A DNA stretch of 64,000 nucleotides from assembly GCA_016748015.1 (NCBI GenBank), contig JAAOMT010000571.1, positions 366,875 through 430,874 of the forward strand, written 5' to 3'. Below, piece after piece: positions 24,451 to 35,954 of the stretch. The stretch comes from Geosiphon pyriformis. Its lineage: Eukaryota > Glomeromycota > Glomeromycetes > Archaeosporales > Geosiphonaceae. Numbering within the stretch: position 1 is the first letter of the stretch; each line of letters starts with the position of its first letter. Below the pieces are notes generated by a model that was not told the DNA's origin, did not search any database, and saw only the letters and a list, made by a program, of their open reading frames with translations. The translations under genes were made by a program, and so were the position numbers.

Positions 24451-24660
24451 CATATGCTAAAAATTATCATATTTGAGTTTCATTAATATTTTTTCAACTG
24501 TATTCTGAAGTGGATTTTATTAATAACTATTTGAGTTCTCGACTTTGGATTTTCGAAGCAAGAGACTCCGTTTCTGTGTTTACTAGCTTTATCTATTTAA
24601 GAAGATTAAATTCCGGCTTATATATCGAATCACTATTATAAATGAAATCATTTAATTATG
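24450..24660 (-). pseudogene. decayed copy of the 86-residue hypothetical
   Basis: Diverged duplicate of 16560-16756: matching stretches include the ttcaactgtattctgaagtg region near 24494 and the caagagactccgtttctgtgtttac region near 24560. Stops and indels break the frame. It lies in the same position relative to the GN relic at 24785 as the intact frame does to gene B. Confidence 0.5.
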
Positions 24661-24784
24661 CAAATTAAACTAAGTTATTAAATCTGTCGCTTCTTCGAAT
24701 TTACTAAAAAGATTTATATTTTTTTATTGAGATTTAAGTAAAATAAATTTCTTAATAAAAATTAATATAAGTTAATTATATGAT

Positions 24785-25080
24785 AAGGGAGTATGTACAG
24801 CTAAGAGAATTTAAAAACTTGATTTAAAATAAATTTTTTAAGACCTATCAAATCGGGATAGGTTTATAGGGTGATTATTCCCTAAATAAAATAAAAACTA
24901 CCGTTATAATTTCCATTGTTGCTTCCAAGATTACCATTTCCATTATTATTTACATTTTAAATGTTAGGTTACCCTAGAAATTCAATTTTTTTCAGGCATA
25001 ACACTAATATTTAAATGAAGTATTAACTATTCATCTTCTTTTTAGAGTAGCAAAGAAATTTCTCATATTTTTAGAGAAAA
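24785..25080 (-). pseudogene. decayed third GN-repeat copy
   Basis: Reading the minus strand, a short piece of GN repeat (NNNGNGNLGSNNGNYNG near 24960-24900) lies directly against promoter DNA matching the flank of gene B (aaatgttaggttaccctagaaattcaa at 24959). The signal-peptide part is missing. Its downstream side (24785-24840) matches the 3' flank of copy C at 21541-21610 (ttctcttagctgtacatactccctt in reverse complement). So this is a duplicate in which the middle was deleted. Confidence 0.7.
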
Positions 25081-25118
25081 CCCTTTTGTAGTAATAGAAT
25101 GAAGCCATTTTTTGCGCC

Positions 25119-25119
<1 letters not shown>

Positions 25120-25158
<39 letters not shown>
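25120..25158. repeat. (TAA)n microsatellite
   Basis: About 13 uninterrupted TAA units. A (TTTA)n tract follows at 25374-25400. Confidence 0.95.
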
Positions 25159-26324
25159 TAAAGCAAGAGTTAAATTCGAAGCAGTTTTTTAAGAAATGAA
25201 TATTTTTGGTCATTTAATACTTTTTAGTTTTTGGAAAGATTTTTGACTCACTCTTTGAATGTCTCTAATTTTTCACGTTTAAAAAGATTAAAATCATATA
25301 ATATTAACTTATTAAGAATTAATTAAATTTTGAAATTAAAAAAATATTAAAAAGGTAAATAAACAATCATTTTTTATTTATTTATTTATTTATTTATTTT
25401 GTTTGATTTGGTTTTGTGAATAAATATTTCTTAAATTCTAAATTTTTGCGTAATTGATTTCATTAGCAAAATATTATCCTTATTTTTAGTATATTAATTA
25501 TCGTTGTAAACCGAAATATTTTTAGCAAGAAGATATTTTATGGTCAAAAACCATAAATTTCATGAACCATAACCTTTCTTGAAGTTTTGAACCTCAAATT
25601 TTCTTATTATCTGAGTGAAAGTTTCTAATTGGTGGCTTTGAATTTTGAACATTTTATTTTATTCTGATAAAATGATGGTTTATTAATTTTAGTTTTAAAC
25701 CTTACTCAGATCCTGTTTGTTTTTTTTAAAAAAAAAATCATAATTGTTATTAATCAGATGGAATTACTTTTTTAGGCAAAAATTGAACATATAAAACTAC
25801 TATAAATCGCTTATCTGACAGATCATAGCCTTTGAATTGACAAAAATAAGATTTTAAATACGTTCATAAATTGTCAACTAAATGATTATCTTCATAAAAA
25901 AGATTAAATATTTAAACGGTAATATTTGTAATTTTTGACTTGTAAGTCTATAGTTGTTCTAGAATGTGAATAAATTTGATTTTTAAATATTTTTTTTGAT
26001 CATAATAGTTTAAAATTATTTCAAGCTAATTAACTAAAAATAAATATTTTTCACTAAAAACTTTTGTATTTGACTGGAAATTGGTTTAACATGTTTTAAT
26101 ATTTTTAGTACATTAACCATAGCTTCTTCATTATATTTTGTAAAGCAAATTATTGATAAAATTATTAGTATGTATGTTATTTTATTCAGAGTAAATTTTT
26201 TAATGAGTAATATTTTTTGAAAATATTAATTTATTTTAAATGTCTTCTTTTTAAAATTGATAATTATATATATTTTGTTAAGAGTTAAAATTTTACTTCT
26301 TTTTGATTCAAATATATATATGTA

Positions 26325-27090
26325 CAGACGGGTCACAGAAAATTAGGAAAATTTCCTCAAAATCTTGAAGATTTTTTTAAAGATTGCAATAATATTAACA
26401 ACCTTAAAATTGCACTTGCGTGGTTATCGTTCATAAAAAAAGACATTCATCATCTTTTGTTTAATCTATTATTTAAGTAATGAGCGACTTGAAAATTTGT
26501 GTATAATGTCATAAAAGGAGCTTTATAATTCTGATTATAAATTAGGATTCATTAAAAGTGGAGGTAAATCTATCATGGTATGGGGACGTATTAAAGGACA
26601 AAATTTAAACCATTTAATTCATACCTTTTTCACGTATGACTGGTGAAGCATATGGAAGCCTTATATTAGAGATATAGTTTATCCAATGATTATGATCAAT
26701 ATTTCAGAAAGATAACGCTCCAATTCACAAATGCAAGCTTGTGAAAGAAACTTTAGGATAATCTTGGAATTTTGACTTGGAATAGCCCCCACTAATCCCC
26801 AGATCTTAGTCCAATAGAAAATATGTGGAGAGAGGTTAAAAATTGGATTCATCAAAATTGAAAGCCAAGAACAAAAATTGAATTGGGGTAAACAGTCTTT
26901 ACTAGATGGAACAATGTTCCATTAAAGACAAATCTTCAATTTTAATTAACACGATGTCAAAACGTGTGTTAAAAAATTAATAAAAAAAAGAAAGTTTTTT
27001 TTTTTCAATAATCAAGTTATAGTGAAAAAGAAAATTTTATTACATATCTCGGTACCATTTTTTATCCTCGTAATTTTGTGTGGCTAAAAA
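26325..27090 (+). mobile_element. Tc1-like element relic
   Basis: The left end follows a TA (26323-26324) and reads CAGACGGGTCACAGAAAATTA. The right end near 27060-27090 has the reverse complement of a related GCCACACAAAATTACG end. Inside, on the + strand, are SGGKSIMVWGRIKG near 26560, FQKDNAPIHKCKLVKET near 26703 (second catalytic Asp kept) and SPDLSPIENMWREVKNWIH near 26800-26860 (third acid kept), in different frames with stops. The N-terminal DNA-binding part is largely missing. An inactive Tc1-family copy. Confidence 0.7.
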
Positions 27091-27109
27091 AATTTTAACT
27101 TTAAAGTTC

Positions 27110-27530
27110 GTATTTTACTCTTTATAATCAATTCGTAATTCGTTAAAGTGATCAATGCAGTTTTTGGCAAATAATTCCATCTTCAACAAAATATCGGTTC
27201 AAATTATCCCATATTTTGCGAAATTTGTTTTTTCTACTTCACGTTTAACGATTGCCCATAGATTTTCAATAGAATTTAGATCCAGATTACACGACAACCA
27301 GTCAATAGCTTGAACATTTTTCGCAAGAAATGACTTAGCTACTCGACCTTTATGCTTGGGATTGTTATCTTTTGAAAGTTTTCCAATTCTTCCCAAGTAT
27401 CCCATTAATGACATTTGACCTAATCAACACATTTCTGCTTTTCAAGTCTCATCAGCATCAGCATCAGCATCAGTGTAGTAATGGTAGGGTGATTTTTAAA
27501 TTGTGCGATATGAGATGTGTACACCCTCTG
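27110..27530 (-). mobile_element. Tc1-like element relic, internally deleted
   Basis: The 5' end lies at 27530 (CAGAGGGTGTACACATCT on the minus strand, next to TA at 27531-27532). A 71-residue frame (27199-27414) reads KDNNPKHKGRVAKSFLAK and then LDLNSIENLWAIVKREVEK, the transposase C-terminal half with a catalytic Asp and Glu. Only about 110 bp separates this from the terminus, so the N-terminal half is deleted. It abuts the neighbouring element tail to tail. Confidence 0.7.
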
Positions 27531-27843
27531 TATATTTAGTTTAGTAGAAATTTTTCGCAGACAAATGAAATTTTTTATAAGCATATTGATATACTTTTCT
27601 AAATATATTTTTCACATTTTTATTGCAAAATTGAGATAGGAAATTTAGTGAGTTTACTTAATTTGACACAGAACATTCACTTTCATTCCAAAAGGATAAT
27701 CAGCTTTTTGCTTCTTGTGTTCCTTGACCGAGAGATTCATCTTCGATGTCAATTACACACAAGGCTGGAAATTAATTACGCTTTGGAAATGAAAGAAAAT
27801 TAAGTCCTTTGAGTACGCTAATTTTTCCCTGTTGACTGTTACG

Positions 27844-27845
<2 letters not shown>

Positions 27846-27882
<37 letters not shown>

Positions 27883-27965
27883 AATTACTTGAAGAATTAT
27901 TTGAATTGTGTTTCACCGTTAAAAATTAGATTAAAATAAGAATAAGAATAATACTTATTATTGTT

Positions 27966-28005
<40 letters not shown>

Positions 28006-28027
28006 TGTCTTCTTCTTCTTCTTCTTT
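27846..28027. repeat. (ATT)n and (CTT)n microsatellites
   Basis: (ATT)n at 27846-27880, (TTA)n at 27970-28004, followed directly by a CTT run to 28027. Confidence 0.95.
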
Positions 28028-28261
28028 TGAAATCAAAAAAAAATACTTTCAAAATACCCAAGTTAATAAATCATCAAAAGAGAAACGCCATTCTTCTTCC
28101 ATATTTGGTAAATGTTTATAATATTTTACGAACAATAGCAATTTAAGTGAGGTCATTGACGCATGATTAGGATAAACTTCTACAAACCTTTCCCAAAATC
28201 TGCCTATACACAAAGTTACATTGTAAGTTACATTTGACTTACATGCATTTGCAGCTGAATA

Positions 28262-28262
28262 C

Positions 28263-28300
<38 letters not shown>

Positions 28301-28322
28301 ATGATGATTATGATGATGATTA
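28262..28322. repeat. (TGA)n microsatellite
   Basis: About 20 TGA/TTA units, pure in the first two thirds and interrupted by TTA in the last. Confidence 0.95.
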
Positions 28323-28937
28323 TGTACGCGAATATAATGATTCTAAAACTTTGTAAAAAATAATTCTAAAAATAAAAACTTTAATTGTTTGTAAACACAC
28401 ATACATCTTTTTTATTCCCAGGCACGAATCAGAATCACATTGTAAAAATATAGAGGAGGACAGGGTAAACACTCCTTGTTTAATAATAATAATAATCATG
28501 GAGACCATATCGTAATTCGTACTGGTTACCTACTTTATTTTTTTTATTTTACAAGGGAGTTGTTTGAAACTTTGACGACTGTTTTTAATTCCAAGTTTCA
28601 AACATCAAGAAATAGAATTTTTAAAAGTGAGAGATTTTGAATAAGGATTAAAGTTATAACGAAACTCTGAAGAATTAAACTATCCTTAGTCTTATTATTA
28701 TTTTAATGATAAAATTTTGAATAAATATAGTAGCATTTGTATCATTATAAATATCTTTGAATTTATAATGATTATAGATTACTGAATCATAACAAAATGT
28801 TTGATTATGCATAAAATTACATAAATTAAATGTGACATTTAAACATTTTACGACAATGGGAGATCTTTTGGATTATACATGTAAAAATTGATATTAACAA
28901 AATCCAAAGTTTCAAGTATAAATTTTTAAATTCTCAC

Positions 28938-28981
<44 letters not shown>
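28938..28981. repeat. (TTA)n microsatellite
   Basis: About 14 uninterrupted TTA units. Confidence 0.95.
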
Positions 28982-29264
28982 GGTAAAATGCTTTTTTTAT
29001 TTGAAACAGATACATGGGAACTGGAAAAATCCAAAACGGATGGATTATGGGTACACAAAATTTGCCATTGTTCCTTTCCAGAAAATCTTTTTTTTCTATG
29101 ATCTATTTTCGTATTCAGGACTTATTTGTTTTTTCCCCTTATTTATGTATGATGCATAATGTTTAATTCCCAAAATAGGAATTGAATTATGATCATTGTT
29201 AAAACTTTACTATGTTTTTTTAAATCAGGAAATATATAAAATTTTTCATATCTTGGATAACTTT

Positions 29265-29343
29265 CACACACACCCACACACACACATATACACATACACT
29301 TACACATACACATATACACACACATACACACATACACATACAC
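29265..29343. repeat. (CA)n/(TACACA)n tract
   Basis: An alternating purine-pyrimidine tract of CA and TA steps, about 79 bp. The overlapping Thr/His- or Cys/Val-rich frames here are artefacts of this repeat. Confidence 0.93.
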
Positions 29344-30650
29344 CATTTAATTTTAAAATTACGAGAATTTGTGTGTTTCATATCGTGAAACATATATGAA
29401 CTTACCTTGTTCATTTGCTTTCTATTTTCCTTTCTGTTTCATTTGATTTTGTAACTTTCTTAAATCTTCTCATTCATTCATAGTGAATTGTAACCCCAGG
29501 AAAACTCTTCAAGAGAATTCTATTGCAGTAATTTCTAAATTTAGTCAGCCAACTCATTATTTCATTAAACAGATTCTCTGGAAAATAGAACAACTTTCAA
29601 GAAACTGAAAAATTATTTGATCAAATTATTTTTTCAAATTACATAAGCATTTGTAAAAATATCGAATCTAATGACAGGATTTTTTACGATAAAGTTTTTT
29701 TTTTAGCTTAGATATTTCAGTAAAAAGAATCTTTTATTTTCCAAGTTAAAATTATCAAACACTTTTCGGAGTTGTTAAACCAAGAGGGCATAAAATCTCG
29801 TTGCCACAAATATTCACAAAAAAAACAAAAACAATTCATGACCTTTGAATTGCTAGTTAGTATATTCCAATTAAACTTTGGTGATTCAAATTATCAAAGT
29901 TAATAATCTACTCTTGAATTCTCATCCTCAAGTTCTTTTTAATTCTGACTTAAACAAGATTTTGAATATTTAATAATAAATCAGAGGAACAAAGTATATT
30001 AGAAATATGAGAAATATTTTCATGCAGGGAGGCGTCTCATAAGATTACCAAAAAAAATTATGAACCAATCATTTCCCCTGTTATATTTTTATCATGATTT
30101 CTTATAATTGTGAAACTTACAAATGTTACTCGTCAACCATGTCTATTTCAAAGGTCAACCGTTGTTCAAATGTATTTGAAATTTTTTTGTGTAAAAAAAC
30201 ATATGAACAATAGTATATAGTATCACTTCAAAAAAAAAAAAAAAATTTGTGAAATATTTTAAAACGTGAAATTAGTTTTTATGCATAATTTGTAATTTAT
30301 TTTTTTATTTTTTTATTTATTATTTTATTAATATCACGAATCTAATAATTTTTTTTCTTTACCTATCTAATATATTATTATGTTTTGAAAAGTTTAAATA
30401 TTCGGCAGTATGAAAAAAAATTTGAAATTTGAAATTTGAAATTTTTTACCCCATGTAATTGAAGTGATTCAAGATCTCACAAAGTTTCAGATCGTACTTT
30501 GTGAACATTCAAATTTTTTTTGGTAGGTAGGTATCCTATCAGAATGATTTTTCAAGATATAGTGTTTAGGCAACTAACTAAACTAATTAATTAATTAATT
30601 AAAAGAACTATAGGTTTTCGGTTTCTCATAATAAAAATTTCATGCTTTCA

Positions 30651-30652
<2 letters not shown>

Positions 30653-30704
<52 letters not shown>

Positions 30705-30729
30705 CATTATCATCATCATTATCATTATT
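30653..30729. repeat. (AAT)n then (ATC)n microsatellite
   Basis: About 17 AAT units followed by ATC/ATT units. Confidence 0.95.
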
Positions 30730-31410
30730 ACAGATCTTGTAATTCTGGAATTACTAGAATCCTCGATATAAAAAATCAAGGAACTACCTTCTCCATTGGT
30801 CTAATTTCTAATTTCTTTTGGCTCATTTTCCAAATGTTTACAATGAGTTATAAGACTAACTAACTAAATAATTAATTAACTGTATTTCTTTTACTTTAAA
30901 AAATAAAATTATATAAATTTTTTTTCTTCATTGTTCCTATTTCAAATTCATAAATTGCTGCTATGATCAAAATAGAATACAATGGGTATGAATCTAAAAA
31001 AAGATAAAAATTACAACCTTCCAAACAAAAGTGTAACAAATAATTTTTCATAGTTTTCACGTGGGTAAAAATACTATTATAGGGTAATCAATGGTTATTT
31101 TTTTCTTAGTGTTCCTCTCTGTACCACATATTTATAATTCCCTCAATTTAATCGGCCTGATCATGGTAGGACCAATTAGAAATACAGCTTTTTTTTTTGT
31201 GGTGAATCATATAAATTCCCCTGGGTCCTTTGTCTTGTTCTTTGTATCTGTAACTCTGGGCAGTACCGCTGCAGCGTAATTTGATTTTTAATGTTAGGCG
31301 AAATTAAACTTGTCCTTCCAATCACTCGGATCCCAACAATGGTCAAAAATGGTACAAAAAATGATTGGACCTAAAATATCTGCTTTCCTAGTCCGAAAGA
31401 ACAATGGGAT

Positions 31411-31453
31411 ACATCATCATCATCATCATCATTATCATCATTATCATCATCAA
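31411..31453. repeat. (ATC)n microsatellite
   Basis: ATC units with ATT interruptions, about 410 bp upstream of the E2F start codon. It may lie in that gene's upstream region. Confidence 0.93.
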
Positions 31454-31862
31454 TAAGAATTTCTTATTGGTTATTCTATCAAAATTTTTATTTACGTCAT
31501 ATATACATTAGATATGATGGTAATTAAAAATTTTTTGCTAAAGATACCGATTACCAAAAGTGATCTTGAATGTCTCAATTCTCAACCATCTCATATAATC
31601 ATTGTTCAAAGAGAGTATAACTGTCTTTCCATTCTTGGAAATTTGAACAATGGGAATTAACACGTCCTCCTATAGCCTTGAAGTTATCGCGTAGTTTTTG
31701 TTAACTGACTAAATGCCGCGTTTTTGCATATAAATACAAGTAAAATAATTGCTCTACAAAAAAAATTCACAGAATTGAACAAAGATTCTATTGTTTTGAT
31801 TCTTTTCGAGATATCATTAAAAATATTTGACGAGTTCCTTCCTTCGATAAAAAAAAAACGTA

Positions 31863-33260
31863 ATGTCAACCGTTAACAAATCCTCCTCTGGTGGTAATAA
31901 GAGGCATTATGCCTCAAAAAGGGTAATAATACATTAAATGTGTATTTTTTTCTAGTAAAACTGGTCTTTTAAACATCATAATTACCAAAATAAATTCTTT
32001 ATCAAGCTTTACTTTTTTGTTTAATTAGACGACGACGACGACTAAACGTGGTAACGGTCCCTCCCAAGACTTTCAGTTTGTTACTGGGAATTCTAAACGA
32101 CGAAGAAGCCGTAATTATTTCTTTCTTTCTTTTTTTGAGTTTTTAAATCGTTTCTTTTTTATTATTCTAAAATCTGTTCCGTTTACTTTTATCCTAATCA
32201 GAGTCCGAAAATTATGACGATACCACAAAACCTTCGGGTCGAGAGGAAAAGTCATTATTTTCCTTGACCATAAAATTCTTGGGCCTTCTGCGTGAAGTAC
32301 AGGGTCGTGAATTGGACCTTAAATTAGCGGCAAAGACGTTAGGGGTTGAGAAACGTCGTGTTTATGATATAACGAATGTTTTGGAAGGGATTGATCTTCT
32401 AAAAAAAACCAAGAATCATGTCAGTTGGGTGTAAGTCGAAAAGTATTTTAAACATGTAATATGTTCATATTATTGAAGTTTCTTGGTTCAAATGCTAATT
32501 TACCTTTTTTTTATTTTTTTTTTTATTATTTTTTTTTTTTTCAGAGGACCAAAGGAATTGTTTAATTGCTCACCCCCGGTGTCTCCACTGGATGATGATG
32601 AAAATAATATAAACGAAAGAAATGCCAGAATCCGAGCCGAGAACGAAAGTCTCCGGCAAGAGCGCGAATATGTGGAAAAGCTTTCGGCGCAAAAAGAAGA
32701 AGAGATGAGTACCTTCAATAAAGCTCTTTTGTTTGTCACTGAAGATGAGATCAGTGAAATGTTTCCCAATCAAGTACTTTTTGCTGTCTCGGGTCAATCC
32801 GACCAAGGATTGGAAATTGAAAAAGTATGTTTATCTCCTTTTTGCTTAATGCTGTCACTTTTAGATTTTTATAAAATTATTTAACCTTGAAATTTTTAAC
32901 ACCATTGTAATGTAGAATGGTCGGAACTTTAACATTTATCCCAAACCAAAAGAAATTATACAACTAGGAAATTACACCAAAAATTCAAAATTTCCTTCGG
33001 TTATTCCCAACGGTGGTTTCCAAAATCATCATCCCAGCCCCCCGATAAATACCCACGACACTTATCCTTTACCAAATCGTTCTATATTACTTCTACCACC
33101 AATATCACCTCGGCGTAACATGCCAACTTCAACTCCACCCGAGGAAGGGTACGATAACGGAAATCGACAAAAGAATCGTTTCGCTTACGATGTCCATCGG
33201 GACTGTCAACAATGTTCCGATTATTTTTCATATGATGTAGGACACAATTCTTTTCATTAA
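31863..33260 (+). CDS. E2F transcription factor, five exons
   Basis: Exons 31863-31922, 32029-32110, 32202-32430, 32545-32824 and 32916-33260 join in frame to 331 residues; every intron is GT-AG and 91-114 nt. The E2F winged-helix DNA-binding domain spans about residues 62-125, with [13 protein letters not shown] and NHVSWVG. The TNVLEGI form marks E2F rather than its DP partner. A coiled coil follows (about 143-180, [15 protein letters not shown]) and then the marked-box-like beta part (about 199-235, QVLFAVSG to [14 protein letters not shown]). The last 90 residues are Pro/Asn-rich; I see no clear retinoblastoma-binding motif. E2F proteins pair with DP and switch on G1/S genes. The start ATG is the first in a short exon that runs cleanly into a donor, which makes exon 1 less certain than the rest. 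Confidence 0.92.
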
Positions 33261-35331
33261 ATATATATGCACACCACTACAAAACTTCTATGCCTCAATA
33301 CTTTTTTCACCCTATTTAAGATTTTATCTTTCTTAAACACTTTTTCATTTTATGCTTTCCAATTTTTATTAAGCTTTTTTTCTCCTTCATCAATCAGCGA
33401 ATTTAGTGCACAAATCATGAAAAATAAAACTTTTTTTAAAATTAAAGTAGTCCGAATTTTATCACAAACTATCTGTTCTGTTAGCATATAATAATTTACT
33501 CGAGAAAATTATTTTCGTTCTATTCGTTTCTTTTACGCATTTTTCTTCGTAATCTTTTACTCTAGTTTTTCAATAACCGTAGTTCTTTTTTCCTGTTTGT
33601 TCAATTTTTTATTCAATCTTGTTCTGTTCTGTTCTGTTATTTTCTCTTTTGTTCAATACTAAAAAAGACTACGCTTAAATTACTCGCGTTTTTTATCTTA
33701 AACACACATGAACTTTAGATTTTTTTATATATATTGTATTGTATTAAATATAAAATATAAAATATAAAATAAATATAAATATGTATATTATACTTAAAAG
33801 TTTGAGTGTTATCCAAAAAGACCGATATTTGGGAATTTATTAAAAAAAAGTGTTAAAAGCCTAAATTTTTGCCAAGCAATTCTTTTATCAATCAAATTCT
33901 TTAATAATCCATATCAGGTTTATAATGGTGTTAATAAATAGTACACCTTTTTTATTCCCACATTCTGTATTGGATGAACTCATACTACCCCCTGAAATCC
34001 ATTAGTATTATTTTTATTAATGGAAAATAATTTAAAAGCAAAAAGTTTGAAAATCGATATTTAGCATTAAAAAAAATAATTCTATAAAATATTTGGACAT
34101 CTCATGAAAAAATTAACGAAATATAATTAGTCCTTAGCAGTGAAATATTAAACTTTTTACTTTGAATGTAACGATTAAAATTTTTACTTTGAAAAGAAGG
34201 ATGTAATGATTAAAATTTTTACTTTGAAAAGAAGGATTTAACGATTAAATTTTCATATCAATCTTATCGCCGCTAAAATAAAAATAATTTTTAATTGGCC
34301 GATTGCCCAATGCATGCATGCATGCATGTGTGATCAATTAATTACACATACAATAAAAATTAAAAAATGTGTTTTTTAATTTTTTTATGAATAATAATAA
34401 TAATAATAATAATATATTTGCTAAAGTTAATTTGAATTAGTATCTAATTAAATTGCTTGATATGTTAAATTTTTGTTAATTTTTATCAATTTTAAAAACT
34501 AAACAAATTATATTTTTATATTTAACTTTAACTAATTAACTTATTGAATTATTTAATTTTAAAAATTAAATTGATAATTGATAATATAAAAACTAAAATA
34601 CTTTCTTCTTTTTTGTTTTCTAAAAATATTGCTAATTCTGATGGTATTTAAAAAATAATTAAAATTGTCAAAAAATTTTTAAATAAATAATTTTTTACTT
34701 TTAATGTTTAATAAAACTTTTAATATTAATTTGTTTTATATTAAAACTACATTCTAGTTTTTACATAAATTTATTAATTTAAAATTAATTATTAAGAATA
34801 ATATTAAATTTTTCTGTATGAAATTTGCGTTTTAAGTTTTTTTTAAATATTGATGTACAACTTGTGCTTGCTAAATTACTTTTTTTTATTACTTTTAAAA
34901 TTTTTAAGTGTTTTAAAATATTTGAATTTGCTTCAGTTTTTTGGATGTTTTTTCTAATATAATTAAAAATGCTCTTAATGTTTTTATTAAGTTTTTGATA
35001 TCAAATTAAAATTTTCTGATTTATAATAATATGCTGTTGTATATTTCGAATTTTTTAAAGTTATTAAGATTGTTTTTGTTTTATTAATTAATTTTAATAA
35101 TAAAAAATAATATTATAATTTTACTTCTGATTATACAGTTTTTAAATTAATAATTAAACTTGTTTTGTTTTTTTGTTTTCTAATAATTAATATTAGAAAT
35201 TTGTTATTGTTATTTTTAAGTTTAAAGAAATACTTAATATTGCTGTTATTAAAACTAGTATTTTTTAAAAAAATTCATATCCAATAAAAACTCTTAAATA
35301 TTAATACTACTATAAATATTCAAGATTTTTT
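33261..35331. other. AT-rich intergenic stretch
   Basis: 3' flank of E2F, then AT-rich DNA. Contains a short (TGCA)n tract near 34311-34328 and (AAT)n at 34390-34414. No gene supported. Confidence 0.5.
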
Positions 35332-35954
35332 TAGGGCTTCTAACGATTCGAATTGGGTCGAGTCTTGGTCTGACTCAGATTGACTCTGAAAATTTTTATT
35401 TTTAAAAATTGAGTCGAGTTTAATAGCCTATGATCCAAATCAATTTGTTATTTGTCATATGTAAAAATTTTATTGGTAAAATTTTTATTCTCGACCAATA
35501 GAAAGAATAATGACACTCAATTTTCAATTTATAAAAGACCTATATTTTCTTTGTGTTTCATTTTGTAAAAGAGCTATAAATCATGACAAATGAAGACAAG
35601 TTTTATGTTCATTATTAGTAAGTATTAACTATTCAGTTATCCTAAAGCTTTGTTCTACTACTAATAATAATTTTTTTTACCTGTATAAAAAATAGTACTG
35701 GTTATATGGGGACATCTTTTTTTCAGTCATAGTAATTATAGTATCTACTTTAGTATCACTATCAAACATATTATCAAGTTAAAAAGAGCTAAATTGAGAT
35801 TTGATCTACTTATATATAAGACTCAGCAAATCGAATCAAGTCATGAGATTTTGACTCGTATCAATTCCAAGGCAAATTATTTATAACTTGAACTCGATTC
35901 TTATGAGTCAGGTACTGAGTCAAAGAGAGTTAACTCGAATCTTTTAGAGCTCTA
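35332..35954. mobile_element. hAT-like MITE
   Basis: Imperfect terminal inverted repeats: TAGGGCTTCTAACGATTCGA at the left and, in reverse complement, TAGAGCTCTAAAAGATTCGA at the right. Further inverted similarity continues inward around GACTCAG/GAGTC motifs. Flanking 8-mers are gatttttt (35324-35331) and aatttttt (35955-35962), matching at 7 of 8, which fits the 8-bp duplication of hAT elements. No transposase inside 623 bp, so a non-autonomous element if real. The T-rich flanks make the duplication weak evidence. Confidence 0.5.

Noticed and set aside
29143-29414. Thr/His-rich and Cys/Val-rich small proteins
   Set aside because: They are translations of the (CA)n/(TACACA)n tract.
30642-30863. 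Poly-Asn protein
   Set aside because: It is a translation of the (AAT)n microsatellite.
32500-32806. Minus-strand frames over E2F exon 4
   Set aside because: Shadows of the E2F coding exon and its T-rich intron.
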